A stretch of 58,076 nt of DNA, taken from Anaerolineaceae bacterium. Its GTDB lineage: Bacteria; Chloroflexota; Anaerolineae; Anaerolineales; Anaerolineaceae. The position numbers and the translations under genes are program-made. The stretch is taken from the NCBI GenBank assembly GCA_016936755.1, contig JAFGXF010000012.1:1-58076 (forward strand). The letters run 5' to 3'. The notes beneath the pieces were generated by a model. The model was not told the origin of the DNA. It saw only the letters and a list, made by a program, of their open reading frames with translations, and searched no databases. Of this stretch, positions 20,900 through 29,084 are shown in pieces. Each line of letters opens with the position of its first letter. Within the stretch, counting starts at the first letter, position 1.

Positions 20900-22426
20900 A
20901 TGAAGAATAAACTGATGATCGTACAATTGGTCCTGCTGACTGTCCTGTTGGCATGCGCAACAACCAGCCCTATGCCCGGCCGTTTTCCAATCGACAGCCC
21001 TACCAAATCTGAATATCTGGATGTGATGAGTTATTCCTTCAATGACAGGTCGATATTTAAAAATGACCTCCAACCTGACCATGCCATCCTGATTGATCAG
21101 CATCCGCTTGCTGACATCTACCATATGAAAGTAATTCTGTCGGATGACCTGCTGAGTCTGAGGGGTATGATGGAAGTGCGCTATTTTAACCGTCTGGAAA
21201 GCGACCTGTCAAAAATCTATTTCCGGCTTCTTCCCAACTTATGGGGGGATTGGATGCAGGTTAGTGGGGTTTCTGTTAACGGTATCGCAGTTAATACCCA
21301 ACTCATAAATGATAACAGTGCCCTGCAGATCCCGCTGAATGAGATTGTGGCATTTGGCGGTTATTTGGATGTTCAACTGAATTTCAATGCCAGTTTGCCA
21401 CAAGATGGATCCGGTAATTACGGCACCTTTGGTTTTCAAGATGAGACCCTGGCGCTGGCACAGTTCCACCCACTTCTACCCATACACGATGATGGCGGAT
21501 GGCATATCGAGGTGTATCCACCCAATGGAGATGTAACAGTCAGCGAGGTGGCTAATTACCTGGTGGAGATCGACGCGCCTGCCAGTATGAACCTGGCCTG
21601 CAGCGGTGTGCAAATCAGCCACGAGGTGGAAGGTGACCGCCAGGTGGTCATCCAGGCAGCTGCATTATCGCGTGAATTTTACCTGGTGGCCAGCACCAAG
21701 TATCAGGTAAAATCCACGAAGGTGGATGGGGTCAGCTACACCGTACACAGTCAACCTGAGGCAGCTATTACTGTCCAAAAGGTACTTGATTACATGAGTA
21801 CAGCTGTTGCCATCTTTAACGAACACATCGGAGCCTACCCATATCGCGAGCTCGAGTTGGCAGCTACGCCCACCAGTGCCGGTGGGGTGGAATACCCGGG
21901 TGTAATCGCTCTCAACCAGAATCTGTTTATACCTGATGTCGTGATGAGCGGTATGTTAACCCAGGATCTGATCGAAAGCGTCGTTGTGCATGAAGTGGCC
22001 CATATGTGGTTTTATAACATGGTTGGCAATGATCAGGGACGCGAACCCTGGCTGGATGAAGCCATGGCGCAGTACCTCACCTATGTGTATTTCAACGACC
22101 GCTATGGATCCAGCGCAGCTGAAAGCTATGCGGGCAGTTGGTGGTCGCGCTGGAACCGGGTCAATCAGGAGCCCATCCCGATTGGCAAGCCGGTGGAAGA
22201 ATATGGGAGTAACGAATATGGCGCCATCGTTTATGGGCGTGGGCCGATCTTTCTGCAAGCGTTATCCCAAGAGATGGGTCAGGCAAAATTCGATCTATTT
22301 CTTAAGGACTACTTCACCCAATATGCCTGGCAGGTGGCGAATGGCCACGATTTCATGATCCTGGCTCAAACCACTTGCGACTGCAATCTGGCACCCTTGT
22401 TCTACGAATGGGTGTTTGTCGAGTAA
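20900..22426 (+). CDS. M1-family (gluzincin) metallopeptidase lipoprotein
   Basis: Has a lipoprotein signal (hydrophobic stretch then LLAC at about residue 19), predicting export and lipid anchoring. The catalytic zinc site HEVAHMWF is followed 18 residues later by the third ligand in WLDEAMAQYL, the M1 aminopeptidase signature HExxH-18-E. The N-terminal half is the beta-sandwich typical of M1 proteins. The usual GAMEN exopeptidase motif is replaced by GGVEYPG, so a specificity unlike classical aminopeptidase N is likely. AAGGAG precedes the ATG and the gap to the ThiF-like gene is three bases. Confidence 0.88.
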   Translation: MKNKLMIVQLVLLTVLLACATTSPMPGRFPIDSPTKSEYLDVMSYSFNDRSIFKNDLQPDHAILIDQHPLADIYHMKVILSDDLLSLRGMMEVRYFNRLESDLSKIYFRLLPNLWGDWMQVSGVSVNGIAVNTQLINDNSALQIPLNEIVAFGGYLDVQLNFNASLPQDGSGNYGTFGFQDETLALAQFHPLLPIHDDGGWHIEVYPPNGDVTVSEVANYLVEIDAPASMNLACSGVQISHEVEGDRQVVIQAAALSREFYLVASTKYQVKSTKVDGVSYTVHSQPEAAITVQKVLDYMSTAVAIFNEHIGAYPYRELELAATPTSAGGVEYPGVIALNQNLFIPDVVMSGMLTQDLIESVVVHEVAHMWFYNMVGNDQGREPWLDEAMAQYLTYVYFNDRYGSSAAESYAGSWWSRWNRVNQEPIPIGKPVEEYGSNEYGAIVYGRGPIFLQALSQEMGQAKFDLFLKDYFTQYAWQVANGHDFMILAQTTCDCNLAPLFYEWVFVE

Positions 22427-22435
22427 AATCGACTT

Positions 22436-23317
22436 GTGAGCCAAGACTTAAAATCCTCCAGATCGGCCAAGCAAGAAGTCCTGCTGGCTGTCACCGCTCA
22501 TCCGGATGATGAAACCTTCGGAATGGGTGGCACACTGGCACTGTACGCCAGCCGTGGTGTGGCAGTGCACCTGGTATGCGCTACACGCGGCGAGGTTGGC
22601 ATCGTCCACCAGGATTGCCTGAAAAATCATCAAACGATAGCCGAACTACGCATATCTGAGTTGAATTGCGCCTCCAAGGTGCTGGGATTGAGCAGTGTGC
22701 ACCTGCTGGATTACCGGGACAGCGGCATGCCAAACACCAGAGATAACAACCATCCGCAGGCACTGGCGGCCCAACCAATCGAAATGGTGGCAGATGAGAT
22801 CATTGATTGGATCAGAAGATTAAAACCCCAGGTGGTGGTCACTTTCGATCCCATCGGGGGTTATCATCATCCCGACCACATTGCCATTCACCGCGCAACA
22901 ACAGCTGCATTCCATGCAGCCGGGGATGCAAGTCGTGGACGGTTACCAGTCTGGCACCCCAGCAAACTATACTTTCATACCATGCCTCATGATTTCCTTC
23001 GTTTTGCGGTTAAAATATTGCCACTATTCGGCCAAGACCCGCGCAGATTCGGTGCAAATGGCGATATCGACCTGACGGTTATTGCAGCCAACCGCTTCCC
23101 CACACATGCGATCATCAACACCCGCCGTTTCTTACGAATTCAGGAAGAAGCTTCAGCCTGCCATGCCAGTCAGGGTGGGCAGGAAATGAACCGAGGATTG
23201 CGCGCCTGGTTCAGCCGGCTTTTCAGCGGTCGTGACACTTTTATGCGTGACCACCCCAGGCCTGTGGATGGCGAACCGATCGAGGATGACCTGTTCACTG
23301 GCATATCAGTTAAATAA
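22436..23317 (+). CDS. PIG-L (LmbE-like) zinc N-deacetylase
   Basis: Shows the PIG-L/LmbE zinc motif AHPDDETFGMGGTL near the N terminus and the distal ligand motif HHPDHIAIHRA. Family members remove N-acetyl groups from GlcNAc-type sugars, for example in mycothiol, bacillithiol or GPI synthesis; no partner glycosyltransferase for these is present here, so the substrate is open. Starts at a GTG ten bases after the peptidase stop. No signal peptide, so cytosolic. Confidence 0.87.
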   Translation: MSQDLKSSRSAKQEVLLAVTAHPDDETFGMGGTLALYASRGVAVHLVCATRGEVGIVHQDCLKNHQTIAELRISELNCASKVLGLSSVHLLDYRDSGMPNTRDNNHPQALAAQPIEMVADEIIDWIRRLKPQVVVTFDPIGGYHHPDHIAIHRATTAAFHAAGDASRGRLPVWHPSKLYFHTMPHDFLRFAVKILPLFGQDPRRFGANGDIDLTVIAANRFPTHAIINTRRFLRIQEEASACHASQGGQEMNRGLRAWFSRLFSGRDTFMRDHPRPVDGEPIEDDLFTGISVK

Positions 23318-23333
23318 ACAGAAGGAGTGAACC

Positions 23334-23867
23334 ATGAAACGCCAAGAAATCAACATCAATGAATTTTGTCTCAAACCATTTAAACAGTTCGATAAAGACT
23401 GGTTCGTTCTCACCGCAGGAGATTTTCCGGCAAGCCTGTTCAATGCCATGACCATCAGTTGGGGCAGTATCGGCATCATTTGGAACCGCCCGATGGTGCA
23501 GGTTGTTGTAAGGCCCACCCGCTACACCTATCAATTCATCGAGAAGCATGACACCTTTACGTTATGCTCTTTTTCCGAAGAACAACACGATGCCATGTCG
23601 CTGATCGGTTCAAAATCCGGCCGGGATGGGGATAAGATCCTTGAATCAGGCTTGACCCTCATCCCCTCAAAGGAGGTGGCAGCACCCGGATTCGATGAAG
23701 CGGAACTGATCATTGAATGCCGCAAGATCTATTGGGGCGACATTGACCCGCAGCATTTCCTGGAAACCGATATCCATCAGAATTATGCTTTGAAGGATTA
23801 TCACCGGTTCTACTTCGGAGAGATCCTGCACCTTGAGGGTGCAGACCGCTTCAGTACCAGGTCATGA
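23334..23867 (+). CDS. Flavin reductase-like / FMN-binding split-barrel protein
   Basis: The 177-residue protein has the flavin reductase-like fold pattern: FNAMTISWGSIGIIWNRPMV (FMN phosphate-contacting strand), VVRPTRYTYQFI and a SFSEEQ segment. Members bind FMN and either reduce flavin or serve as small electron-transfer or stress proteins. An AGAAGGAG box precedes the ATG. Cotranscribed with the PIG-L gene upstream. Confidence 0.8.
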   Translation: MKRQEININEFCLKPFKQFDKDWFVLTAGDFPASLFNAMTISWGSIGIIWNRPMVQVVVRPTRYTYQFIEKHDTFTLCSFSEEQHDAMSLIGSKSGRDGDKILESGLTLIPSKEVAAPGFDEAELIIECRKIYWGDIDPQHFLETDIHQNYALKDYHRFYFGEILHLEGADRFSTRS

Positions 23868-23874
23868 CCCCAGC

Positions 23875-24444
23875 ATGAGCACACCTATTCCTCGAAAAAC
23901 GCCAAGAGCCTGGAAAACCCTCTCGAAAAAGACCATCCTCGACCATGGCCGCTTCTTGAAGGTTGAGGAGCACAGGGTTCAATTACCGGATGGGCGGGTG
24001 ATCCCGGATTGGACCTGGGTCATCATCCCGGATGCTGTGATCGTGCTGGCCCGGCTGCTTAATAAACGTTTCCTGATCTTTCAGCAGACAAAATATGCTC
24101 TGGAAGGTGTCTCCCTCGCACCAGTCGGTGGTATGCTGGAAGAAGGAGAGAAACCACTATCCGCAGCCAAGCGCGAACTGATGGAAGAAATGGGCTGTGA
24201 AGCCACCAATTGGGTACCTTTGGGTTGCTATGTACTTGATCCAAACCGGGGAGTGGCCAAGGTACATTATTTTCTGGCATTGGATGCCAGTCGTGTAGCG
24301 GAACCCGACAGCGATGATCTGGAAGACCAGGAGATGCTGGAGGTCACCCGTGAGGAACTGGAGCGAGCGTTGTTCGCCGGTGATTTCAAGGAAGCCACGT
24401 GGGCAGCTCTTGTCTCCATGACATTAAATCATCTTAGGGTATAG
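23875..24444 (+). CDS. NUDIX hydrolase (ADP-ribose pyrophosphatase-like)
   Basis: A complete Nudix box is present: a GG start at GGMLEEGE, then AAKRELMEEMGCEA, giving Gx5Ex7REUxEExGU. The N-terminal beta region and the overall length (189 residues) match ADP-ribose pyrophosphatase-type NUDIX proteins that hydrolyse nucleoside diphosphate sugars. The start at 23875, eight bases after the preceding stop, is preferred over a frame that would overlap the flavin reductase gene. Last gene of the operon; it converges with murE. Confidence 0.87.
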   Translation: MSTPIPRKTPRAWKTLSKKTILDHGRFLKVEEHRVQLPDGRVIPDWTWVIIPDAVIVLARLLNKRFLIFQQTKYALEGVSLAPVGGMLEEGEKPLSAAKRELMEEMGCEATNWVPLGCYVLDPNRGVAKVHYFLALDASRVAEPDSDDLEDQEMLEVTREELERALFAGDFKEATWAALVSMTLNHLRV

Positions 24445-24453
24445 CTTGATCTG

Positions 24454-25998
24454 CTAATCCTGCGTCGGCAGGTAGGGCATCTTGATCCCCTCAATGCCCA
24501 TCAACTCAGACAAGGCTGCCCGCAAGGCTGTACGGTCATCCCAGGGATATTCGGTTTCACCAAAACACATCGATTGCTCATGGCCTTTGCCACAAGCCAC
24601 CACAATATCCCCTTTTTTCGCCATCCGGACAGCCTGGCGTATGGCTTCACCCCGATCGGGAACCCTGAAAAATGTCCTGTCCTCCACGCCCCCCTGTGAA
24701 ACAGCCCCTTTGGCCATCTCACTTAAAATATCATCCAGTGATTCAGTGCGCGGATCTTCTGCTGTAAAAATGGAAATATCAGCCAGATTTGCTGATGTTT
24801 CAGCCATCATACGGCGTTTTTGCTGATCTCGCAAACCAGCCGAACCATAAACCGCGATCAAGCGACCTTGCGTCATCGGCCGCAATGCTTCAAGCGCAAC
24901 TCGCAAGGCATTGGGGGTATGCGCGAAATCCACAATGGCGGTGAAAGGTTGCCCCAGGTCGATACGCTCCATCCGTCCCGGGATACCATGCAAACCAGCG
25001 ATACCTTTGCTGACAGCATCCGATGGAATGCCCAACGCCAGATGGGTCGCACCAATCGCCGCCATGCAATTGGCTACGTTAAAAGCTCCTGCCAGCTGAC
25101 AGTGGACCGCCACCCGCGACTTACCAGACCTGGCATAAAAATCCATACCGGTGGGGGTAAAGCGGATATCTTCGGCTGAAAGATCTGCATTCGGTTGACT
25201 TCCATAAACGATCCTGGATCCGACTTTAATCCCTGAAAGATATTGATATGACTGATCGTCCTGGTTAATGACAGCTGTACGGGGATTCCCGAAGGGTTTC
25301 TCACAGGTTTCCAACAACATCTGAAGCAGGATGCCTTTGGCTTTGAGGTAGGCATCATATGAACCGTGATAATCGAGATGCTCATGAGTGACATTGGTGA
25401 CCACCGCCACATCCACCTCGATACCGGTCACCCGCTCCTGGTAAAGGCCATGCGAAGTTGTTTCGAGCACAACGTGGGTCATGCCAGCTTTCACCATTTT
25501 TGCGAGGTAGTCCTGTATGTTGGGTGCCTCAGGTGTTGTCACGTGGAACCCGGTGTCCATAACCTCCTTGCCGATAACCGCATTGACCGTTGAAATCATT
25601 CCAGCTTCAATGCCGGCTGCCAGCAGGATGCGATGGATCAGGTTGCAGGTGGTTGTTTTGCCATCCGTGCCGGTTACCCCGATCACCACCAGACTGCGGC
25701 TAGGGTGATCATTAAAAGCCGAGCAGATCCAAGCCAGACTGTGACGTGCATTCTCCACCTGCAGGTATGGTACAGCATAACCCTTCATTGGACGCGATCC
25801 AACCACCGCCACCGCCCCACGCCGAATGGCATCCCCGACAAACTGATGCCCGTCGACATTACCACCTGTCAATGCAACGAATAGATGCCCCGGTTTTACC
25901 TGACGCGAATCGAGGGAGATTCCGGTGATGGGAATATCCGGGCAGTCCTTGGGGCATTCGTCTGGAAGATCGATAAAGAGTTCCGAAAGCTTTTTCAT
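24454..25998 (-). CDS. murE: MurE-type UDP-MurNAc-dipeptide ligase
   Basis: Adds the third amino acid to UDP-MurNAc-L-Ala-D-Glu in peptidoglycan synthesis. Motifs: P-loop GVTGTDGKTTTCNLI, the TTPEAP substrate segment, THEHLDYHGS, and the C-terminal GKGHE. The amino-acid-selecting loop reads EDPRTE, not the DNPR of meso-DAP enzymes, so the third residue may be ornithine, lysine or something else. No strong Shine-Dalgarno is seen. The upstream atp genes end 77 bases before the start and no other mur gene is adjacent. Confidence 0.9.
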   Translation of the reverse strand: MKKLSELFIDLPDECPKDCPDIPITGISLDSRQVKPGHLFVALTGGNVDGHQFVGDAIRRGAVAVVGSRPMKGYAVPYLQVENARHSLAWICSAFNDHPSRSLVVIGVTGTDGKTTTCNLIHRILLAAGIEAGMISTVNAVIGKEVMDTGFHVTTPEAPNIQDYLAKMVKAGMTHVVLETTSHGLYQERVTGIEVDVAVVTNVTHEHLDYHGSYDAYLKAKGILLQMLLETCEKPFGNPRTAVINQDDQSYQYLSGIKVGSRIVYGSQPNADLSAEDIRFTPTGMDFYARSGKSRVAVHCQLAGAFNVANCMAAIGATHLALGIPSDAVSKGIAGLHGIPGRMERIDLGQPFTAIVDFAHTPNALRVALEALRPMTQGRLIAVYGSAGLRDQQKRRMMAETSANLADISIFTAEDPRTESLDDILSEMAKGAVSQGGVEDRTFFRVPDRGEAIRQAVRMAKKGDIVVACGKGHEQSMCFGETEYPWDDRTALRAALSELMGIEGIKMPYLPTQD

Positions 25999-26018
25999 GG
26001 ATGCCAGTCACAATTGCT

Positions 26019-26051
26019 AATGGATAAACACCATAACAGTATTTATCCATT
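26019..26051 (-). terminator. AT-rich hairpin between the atp genes and murE
   Basis: The perfect 10-bp arms AATGGATAAA and TTTATCCATT enclose 13 bases, in the 77-base gap. It is A/T-rich and not followed by a T-run, so it could be a weak terminator, a processing stem or a murE leader structure. Confidence 0.4.
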
Positions 26052-26075
26052 TAAAATAATACAAATCCAGTCTGT

Positions 26076-26813
26076 TTATTCCAAAGATTGTTTCAGATTT
26101 TGGAGTTGGCCAGCCACCGACCCATCCAAAACGGTATCACCAATTTTTACGACCAAACCACCCAGTATGGATGGATCCACGCGGTACCGAACAGTCGGCG
26201 TTCCTTTCACTTTAGAAAGAATATCCGTTTTCACAACCGTTTGCTCCGCATCAGTCAACGGCAGAGCGCTGGTCACTTCAGCAGTTTTCCCGGCCATGCT
26301 GGCATTCTCCAACAGAGTGACTTTGCCTGAACGAATACCCGAGAAAAATTCATCCAACAGCGTGCGCTGGCGCTTTTCATCCAGATTCACCTCAATGAGT
26401 TTCTGCGCTGCCGCAATGGCTAATGCAGCCACATCACCGCGCAACTCAGTCAGAACACGGTTACGCTCAATTTCAACATCCTTTTTTCCCTGTTCCAGCA
26501 GACGGGCAGCTTCCACCTCAGCAGAATGCGTAATATCCCGGCTGGCATGTTCAGCGCGCTCAGAGGCTTCGCGCACGATCTGGTTCGATTTCGCCTGCGC
26601 TTCAGCAATTATTTTTTGGGCATCCTGCTCAGCATTGGCACGCGACTCACCAGCCAGGCGGGCATCTTCGAGTCCCTGGTTGATGACCCTTTTTCGTTTT
26701 TCCAGCATCGCCAGCAAAGGTTTAAAAACCCAAGCCCTGAGCGTCACGAAGATAACAGCAAACATCGTGATCTGCACGAGCAGGTATCCGAGATTTAAAC
26801 CAAGTTTTTCCAA
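26076..26813 (-). CDS. atpF/atpH: ATP synthase b subunit fused to delta C-terminal domain
   Basis: Peripheral stalk protein of F1Fo ATP synthase. Residues 1-30 hold one transmembrane helix, 30-155 the long charged heptad helix of subunit b (EARLAGESRANAEQDAQKI), and about 180-245 the C-terminal domain of subunit delta (TSALPLTDAEQ, RVDPSILGGLVVKIGD, DGSVAGQL). The delta N-terminal six-helix domain that holds the top of F1-alpha is not seen. Translation starts at a TTG with AGGAG seven bases upstream. It follows atpE by 16 bases and is the last gene before murE; alpha, gamma, beta and epsilon genes are absent. Confidence 0.88.
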   Translation of the reverse strand: MEKLGLNLGYLLVQITMFAVIFVTLRAWVFKPLLAMLEKRKRVINQGLEDARLAGESRANAEQDAQKIIAEAQAKSNQIVREASERAEHASRDITHSAEVEAARLLEQGKKDVEIERNRVLTELRGDVAALAIAAAQKLIEVNLDEKRQRTLLDEFFSGIRSGKVTLLENASMAGKTAEVTSALPLTDAEQTVVKTDILSKVKGTPTVRYRVDPSILGGLVVKIGDTVLDGSVAGQLQNLKQSLE

Positions 26814-26829
26814 GACAGTCTCCTCTCGT

Positions 26830-27069
26830 CTACAACACGAACAGCATGAGGAAAGCGATCACCAGACAATAGATGGCAACAGCTTCTGCGAATGCAATAC
26901 CCAGAATCATGCTGGACAAAATGCTGCCATAAAAATCCGGGTTGCGCGCCATCCCCTGCAATGCGCCCTGCCCCACCAAACCGATGCCAATGCCAGCACC
27001 AACTGCGCCGATCATGGCCAGTCCGGCACCGATGAACTTGGCTGCCTCAACGATATCACCCGTTAACAT
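26830..27069 (-). CDS. atpE: ATP synthase Fo subunit c
   Basis: A 79-residue proteolipid hairpin, two transmembrane helices joined by a polar loop with ARNP, the F1-contact loop. The ion-binding Glu lies in FAEAVAIY. In Na+-coupled enzymes a Gln in helix 1 and Ser/Thr after the Glu are present; here these are Ile and Ala, so proton coupling is indicated. GGAGG precedes the ATG. Gap to atpB is 27 bases. Confidence 0.95.
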   Translation of the reverse strand: MLTGDIVEAAKFIGAGLAMIGAVGAGIGIGLVGQGALQGMARNPDFYGSILSSMILGIAFAEAVAIYCLVIAFLMLFVL

Positions 27070-27096
27070 ACCTTTTTACCTCCAGAATAGCAATGA

Positions 27097-28071
27097 TCAA
27101 GACCCGTGCTCGCCATGTCCCTGGGTGGCCATCGACATGAATACCATGGTTAACATCCCAAAGACCAATGCCTGGATCAAACCGACTAAAAATTCAAAAA
27201 TCATCAGCATGGATGGGACGAAGTAAGGCACCAAGGAACCGACTACAAATAATAAAACAGCCCCAGCAAATATGTTCCCAAACAACCTGAATGAAAAGGA
27301 TATCACTTTCGCAAATTCCGAGATCAATTCGAGGAATCCAACCAGAAAATCCATGAAACCCAAGAAAGGTTTCTTAAATATATCCATAAAGTTGAAAAAC
27401 TTCGTTAAGTATCGAAAGCCTTGCGCCCTGAAACCAATCACCTGGGTCATGACGACCGCAATGATGGCCAGGCCTACTGTGAAATTCAGGTCAGTCGATA
27501 CGGGTCGCACAAAGGGTGTCACGATGTAACCGGTTCCACCTTCAGCCACTTCCCCCTGGATGATTGCCGATAGGAAATTCGGTATGACACTGATGACCGG
27601 GTATCCTTCCTCTGAATATTCCAACCAGCCAATGCTGTCAACCCCGGGTATCAATCCAATCCAGTTTGAAAGCAGAACAACCAGCACGATCGAACCAAAC
27701 AGCGGAAAAATAGCCCCAGCCCACTTGCCAGCTGAACTCTCGGTGATGTTGTACAACGCCTCCACCAGCAGCTCCAGTGTGCCTGCAATGCCGCGTGGCT
27801 CAAGCGAAGATTTGGAGAGAATGCGTTTAACTGCCAGCGCCAGTAAGATCAAGACTACCATTACAATGAAGTAAGCCACCAGGGTATTGGTCAAGTAAAA
27901 ATCACCGATCACTGGCAGGGTGAACAACGGGTCATGGCTAAGCTTCTCAGGAGCAACCTGGATGTGCGGACTGATCGGCTTGAAAGCCAGTGCAGCTGTA
28001 ATATTCAATATGATGAAGAGCAGGACCCACCAACGGTTAACACCCCAGTGCCATTTTTTCCTAGCTGTCAC
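27097..28071 (-). CDS. atpB: ATP synthase Fo subunit a
   Basis: Membrane stator subunit forming the proton half-channels. The essential Arg sits in VISFSFRLFGNIFAG within a transmembrane helix, with the typical PVSTDLNFT segment and several other helices. It has 324 residues. It starts at a GTG with GAGGAG upstream; the start overlaps the last codons of the atpI-like gene by 11 bases, indicating coupling. No strong ATG is available in frame near the start. Confidence 0.95.
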   Translation of the reverse strand: MTARKKWHWGVNRWWVLLFIILNITAALAFKPISPHIQVAPEKLSHDPLFTLPVIGDFYLTNTLVAYFIVMVVLILLALAVKRILSKSSLEPRGIAGTLELLVEALYNITESSAGKWAGAIFPLFGSIVLVVLLSNWIGLIPGVDSIGWLEYSEEGYPVISVIPNFLSAIIQGEVAEGGTGYIVTPFVRPVSTDLNFTVGLAIIAVVMTQVIGFRAQGFRYLTKFFNFMDIFKKPFLGFMDFLVGFLELISEFAKVISFSFRLFGNIFAGAVLLFVVGSLVPYFVPSMLMIFEFLVGLIQALVFGMLTMVFMSMATQGHGEHGS

Positions 28072-28372
28072 TCGAGCTCTCCTCTTCTGCGGTCTTTTGT
28101 TTTAATTCTTTTTCAAGATCCATATGAATACGTTTGGAGACTGTACGAGCGGCAAGAACCATGCAAATCACCGATAATGGGATGGATGCCAGCACCAGGA
28201 TGACAGTCCAGGTCGGTTTGGTACCAAATCGGGAATCCAACCACATTCCCCCAAAAACCGCTCCCAGTAAAATAGCCACCGTCAGACATCCGACTGAACC
28301 AGTGATGCTGATCAGCGCTGTGTTAAATATTTCCTTGCGCGATTTAGGCTTGGACTTCTCTGACAGACTCAC
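28061..28372 (-). CDS. AtpI/AtpZ-like small membrane protein
   Basis: A 103-residue protein with two transmembrane helices (VGCLTVAILLGAVFGGMWL and TVILVLASIPLSVICMVLA) and charged ends, located directly before atpB and overlapping it. This is the position and build of AtpI/AtpZ, which aid c-ring assembly or Mg2+ supply. No subunit assignment beyond that can be made from the sequence. Confidence 0.8.
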   Translation of the reverse strand: MSLSEKSKPKSRKEIFNTALISITGSVGCLTVAILLGAVFGGMWLDSRFGTKPTWTVILVLASIPLSVICMVLAARTVSKRIHMDLEKELKQKTAEEESSSDS

Positions 28373-28426
28373 GTTGCGGCATTATAACAGATTTCGTTTA
28401 TCATCCCCGGCAGCCAAGATGCCACG

Positions 28427-29041
28427 CTATGCCTGACGGGTCGTTAATACCAGACCGCCGGATAGACCCGCCAGCAGAATCAGAACCACCGCCAAGTAGT
28501 TGGCATTTCGGATTGAAAAGCCAAAAAGACTGTGACTGGTCAAATCGATCTCATAAACTGAAAGCAGTTTCGATTGAGTTTCTCCGTCCATTGATATGTA
28601 CTCGACATAACTGCGCAGCACTCCCCCTGCGGTCCGTGCTTCAATTGCCTGTATTGCCCAAGTAAAACGCAACGCTTCCCCTCCGATAACGGATTGGGTC
28701 AGCATTCCCTCTTGGTCATTAAGGAAACCCGGTAAAATCAATTCACAGCGTACGCGCAGACGGTAGTTATTGCCATCCACGATCACTTGGGCAGGCAACC
28801 CCCTCACAAGAAGCTGAAAATCGACACGCTGGCCAACCTTGGCTTTTTTATGGGTGATCAGGTTCTGCTGGAAGGAAATGGCTTCGACCAGTTGCCGGTT
28901 GCTCTGGCTCCAGGCATCCGGCGCAATCAGGTGCAGGTTAACCTCGCGATTGACGCTGACCGCCGGCCAGTTGGCCCATGCAAGTAAAACTCCTGCACCA
29001 GCTATCATCAAAGCACTGATGACCAATAGAGCTTTCTGCAT
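28427..29041 (-). CDS. Membrane-anchored hypothetical protein, possible beta-rich ectodomain
   Basis: From the ATG at 29041, which has AAGG seven bases upstream, the protein is 204 residues: an N-terminal signal or anchor helix (LLVISALMIAGAGVLLAWA), about 140 residues of mostly alternating hydrophobic/polar sequence typical of a beta-sandwich, and a C-terminal helix (YLAVVLILLAGLSGGLVLT) ending in a charged tail. It lies between the CDF gene and the atp genes. Family not recognised. Confidence 0.65.
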   Translation of the reverse strand: MQKALLVISALMIAGAGVLLAWANWPAVSVNREVNLHLIAPDAWSQSNRQLVEAISFQQNLITHKKAKVGQRVDFQLLVRGLPAQVIVDGNNYRLRVRCELILPGFLNDQEGMLTQSVIGGEALRFTWAIQAIEARTAGGVLRSYVEYISMDGETQSKLLSVYEIDLTSHSLFGFSIRNANYLAVVLILLAGLSGGLVLTTRQA

Positions 29042-29084
29042 ATTCACCTTTTTATCAGGTATGTTCGGCAGAATGCCAGGATGT

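Noticed and set aside
25885-27066. 393-codon plus strand frame across the atp genes
   Set aside because: Antisense to atpE, the b-delta fusion and the start of murE; Ser/Arg/Phe-rich with no domain. It is a shadow of coding DNA.
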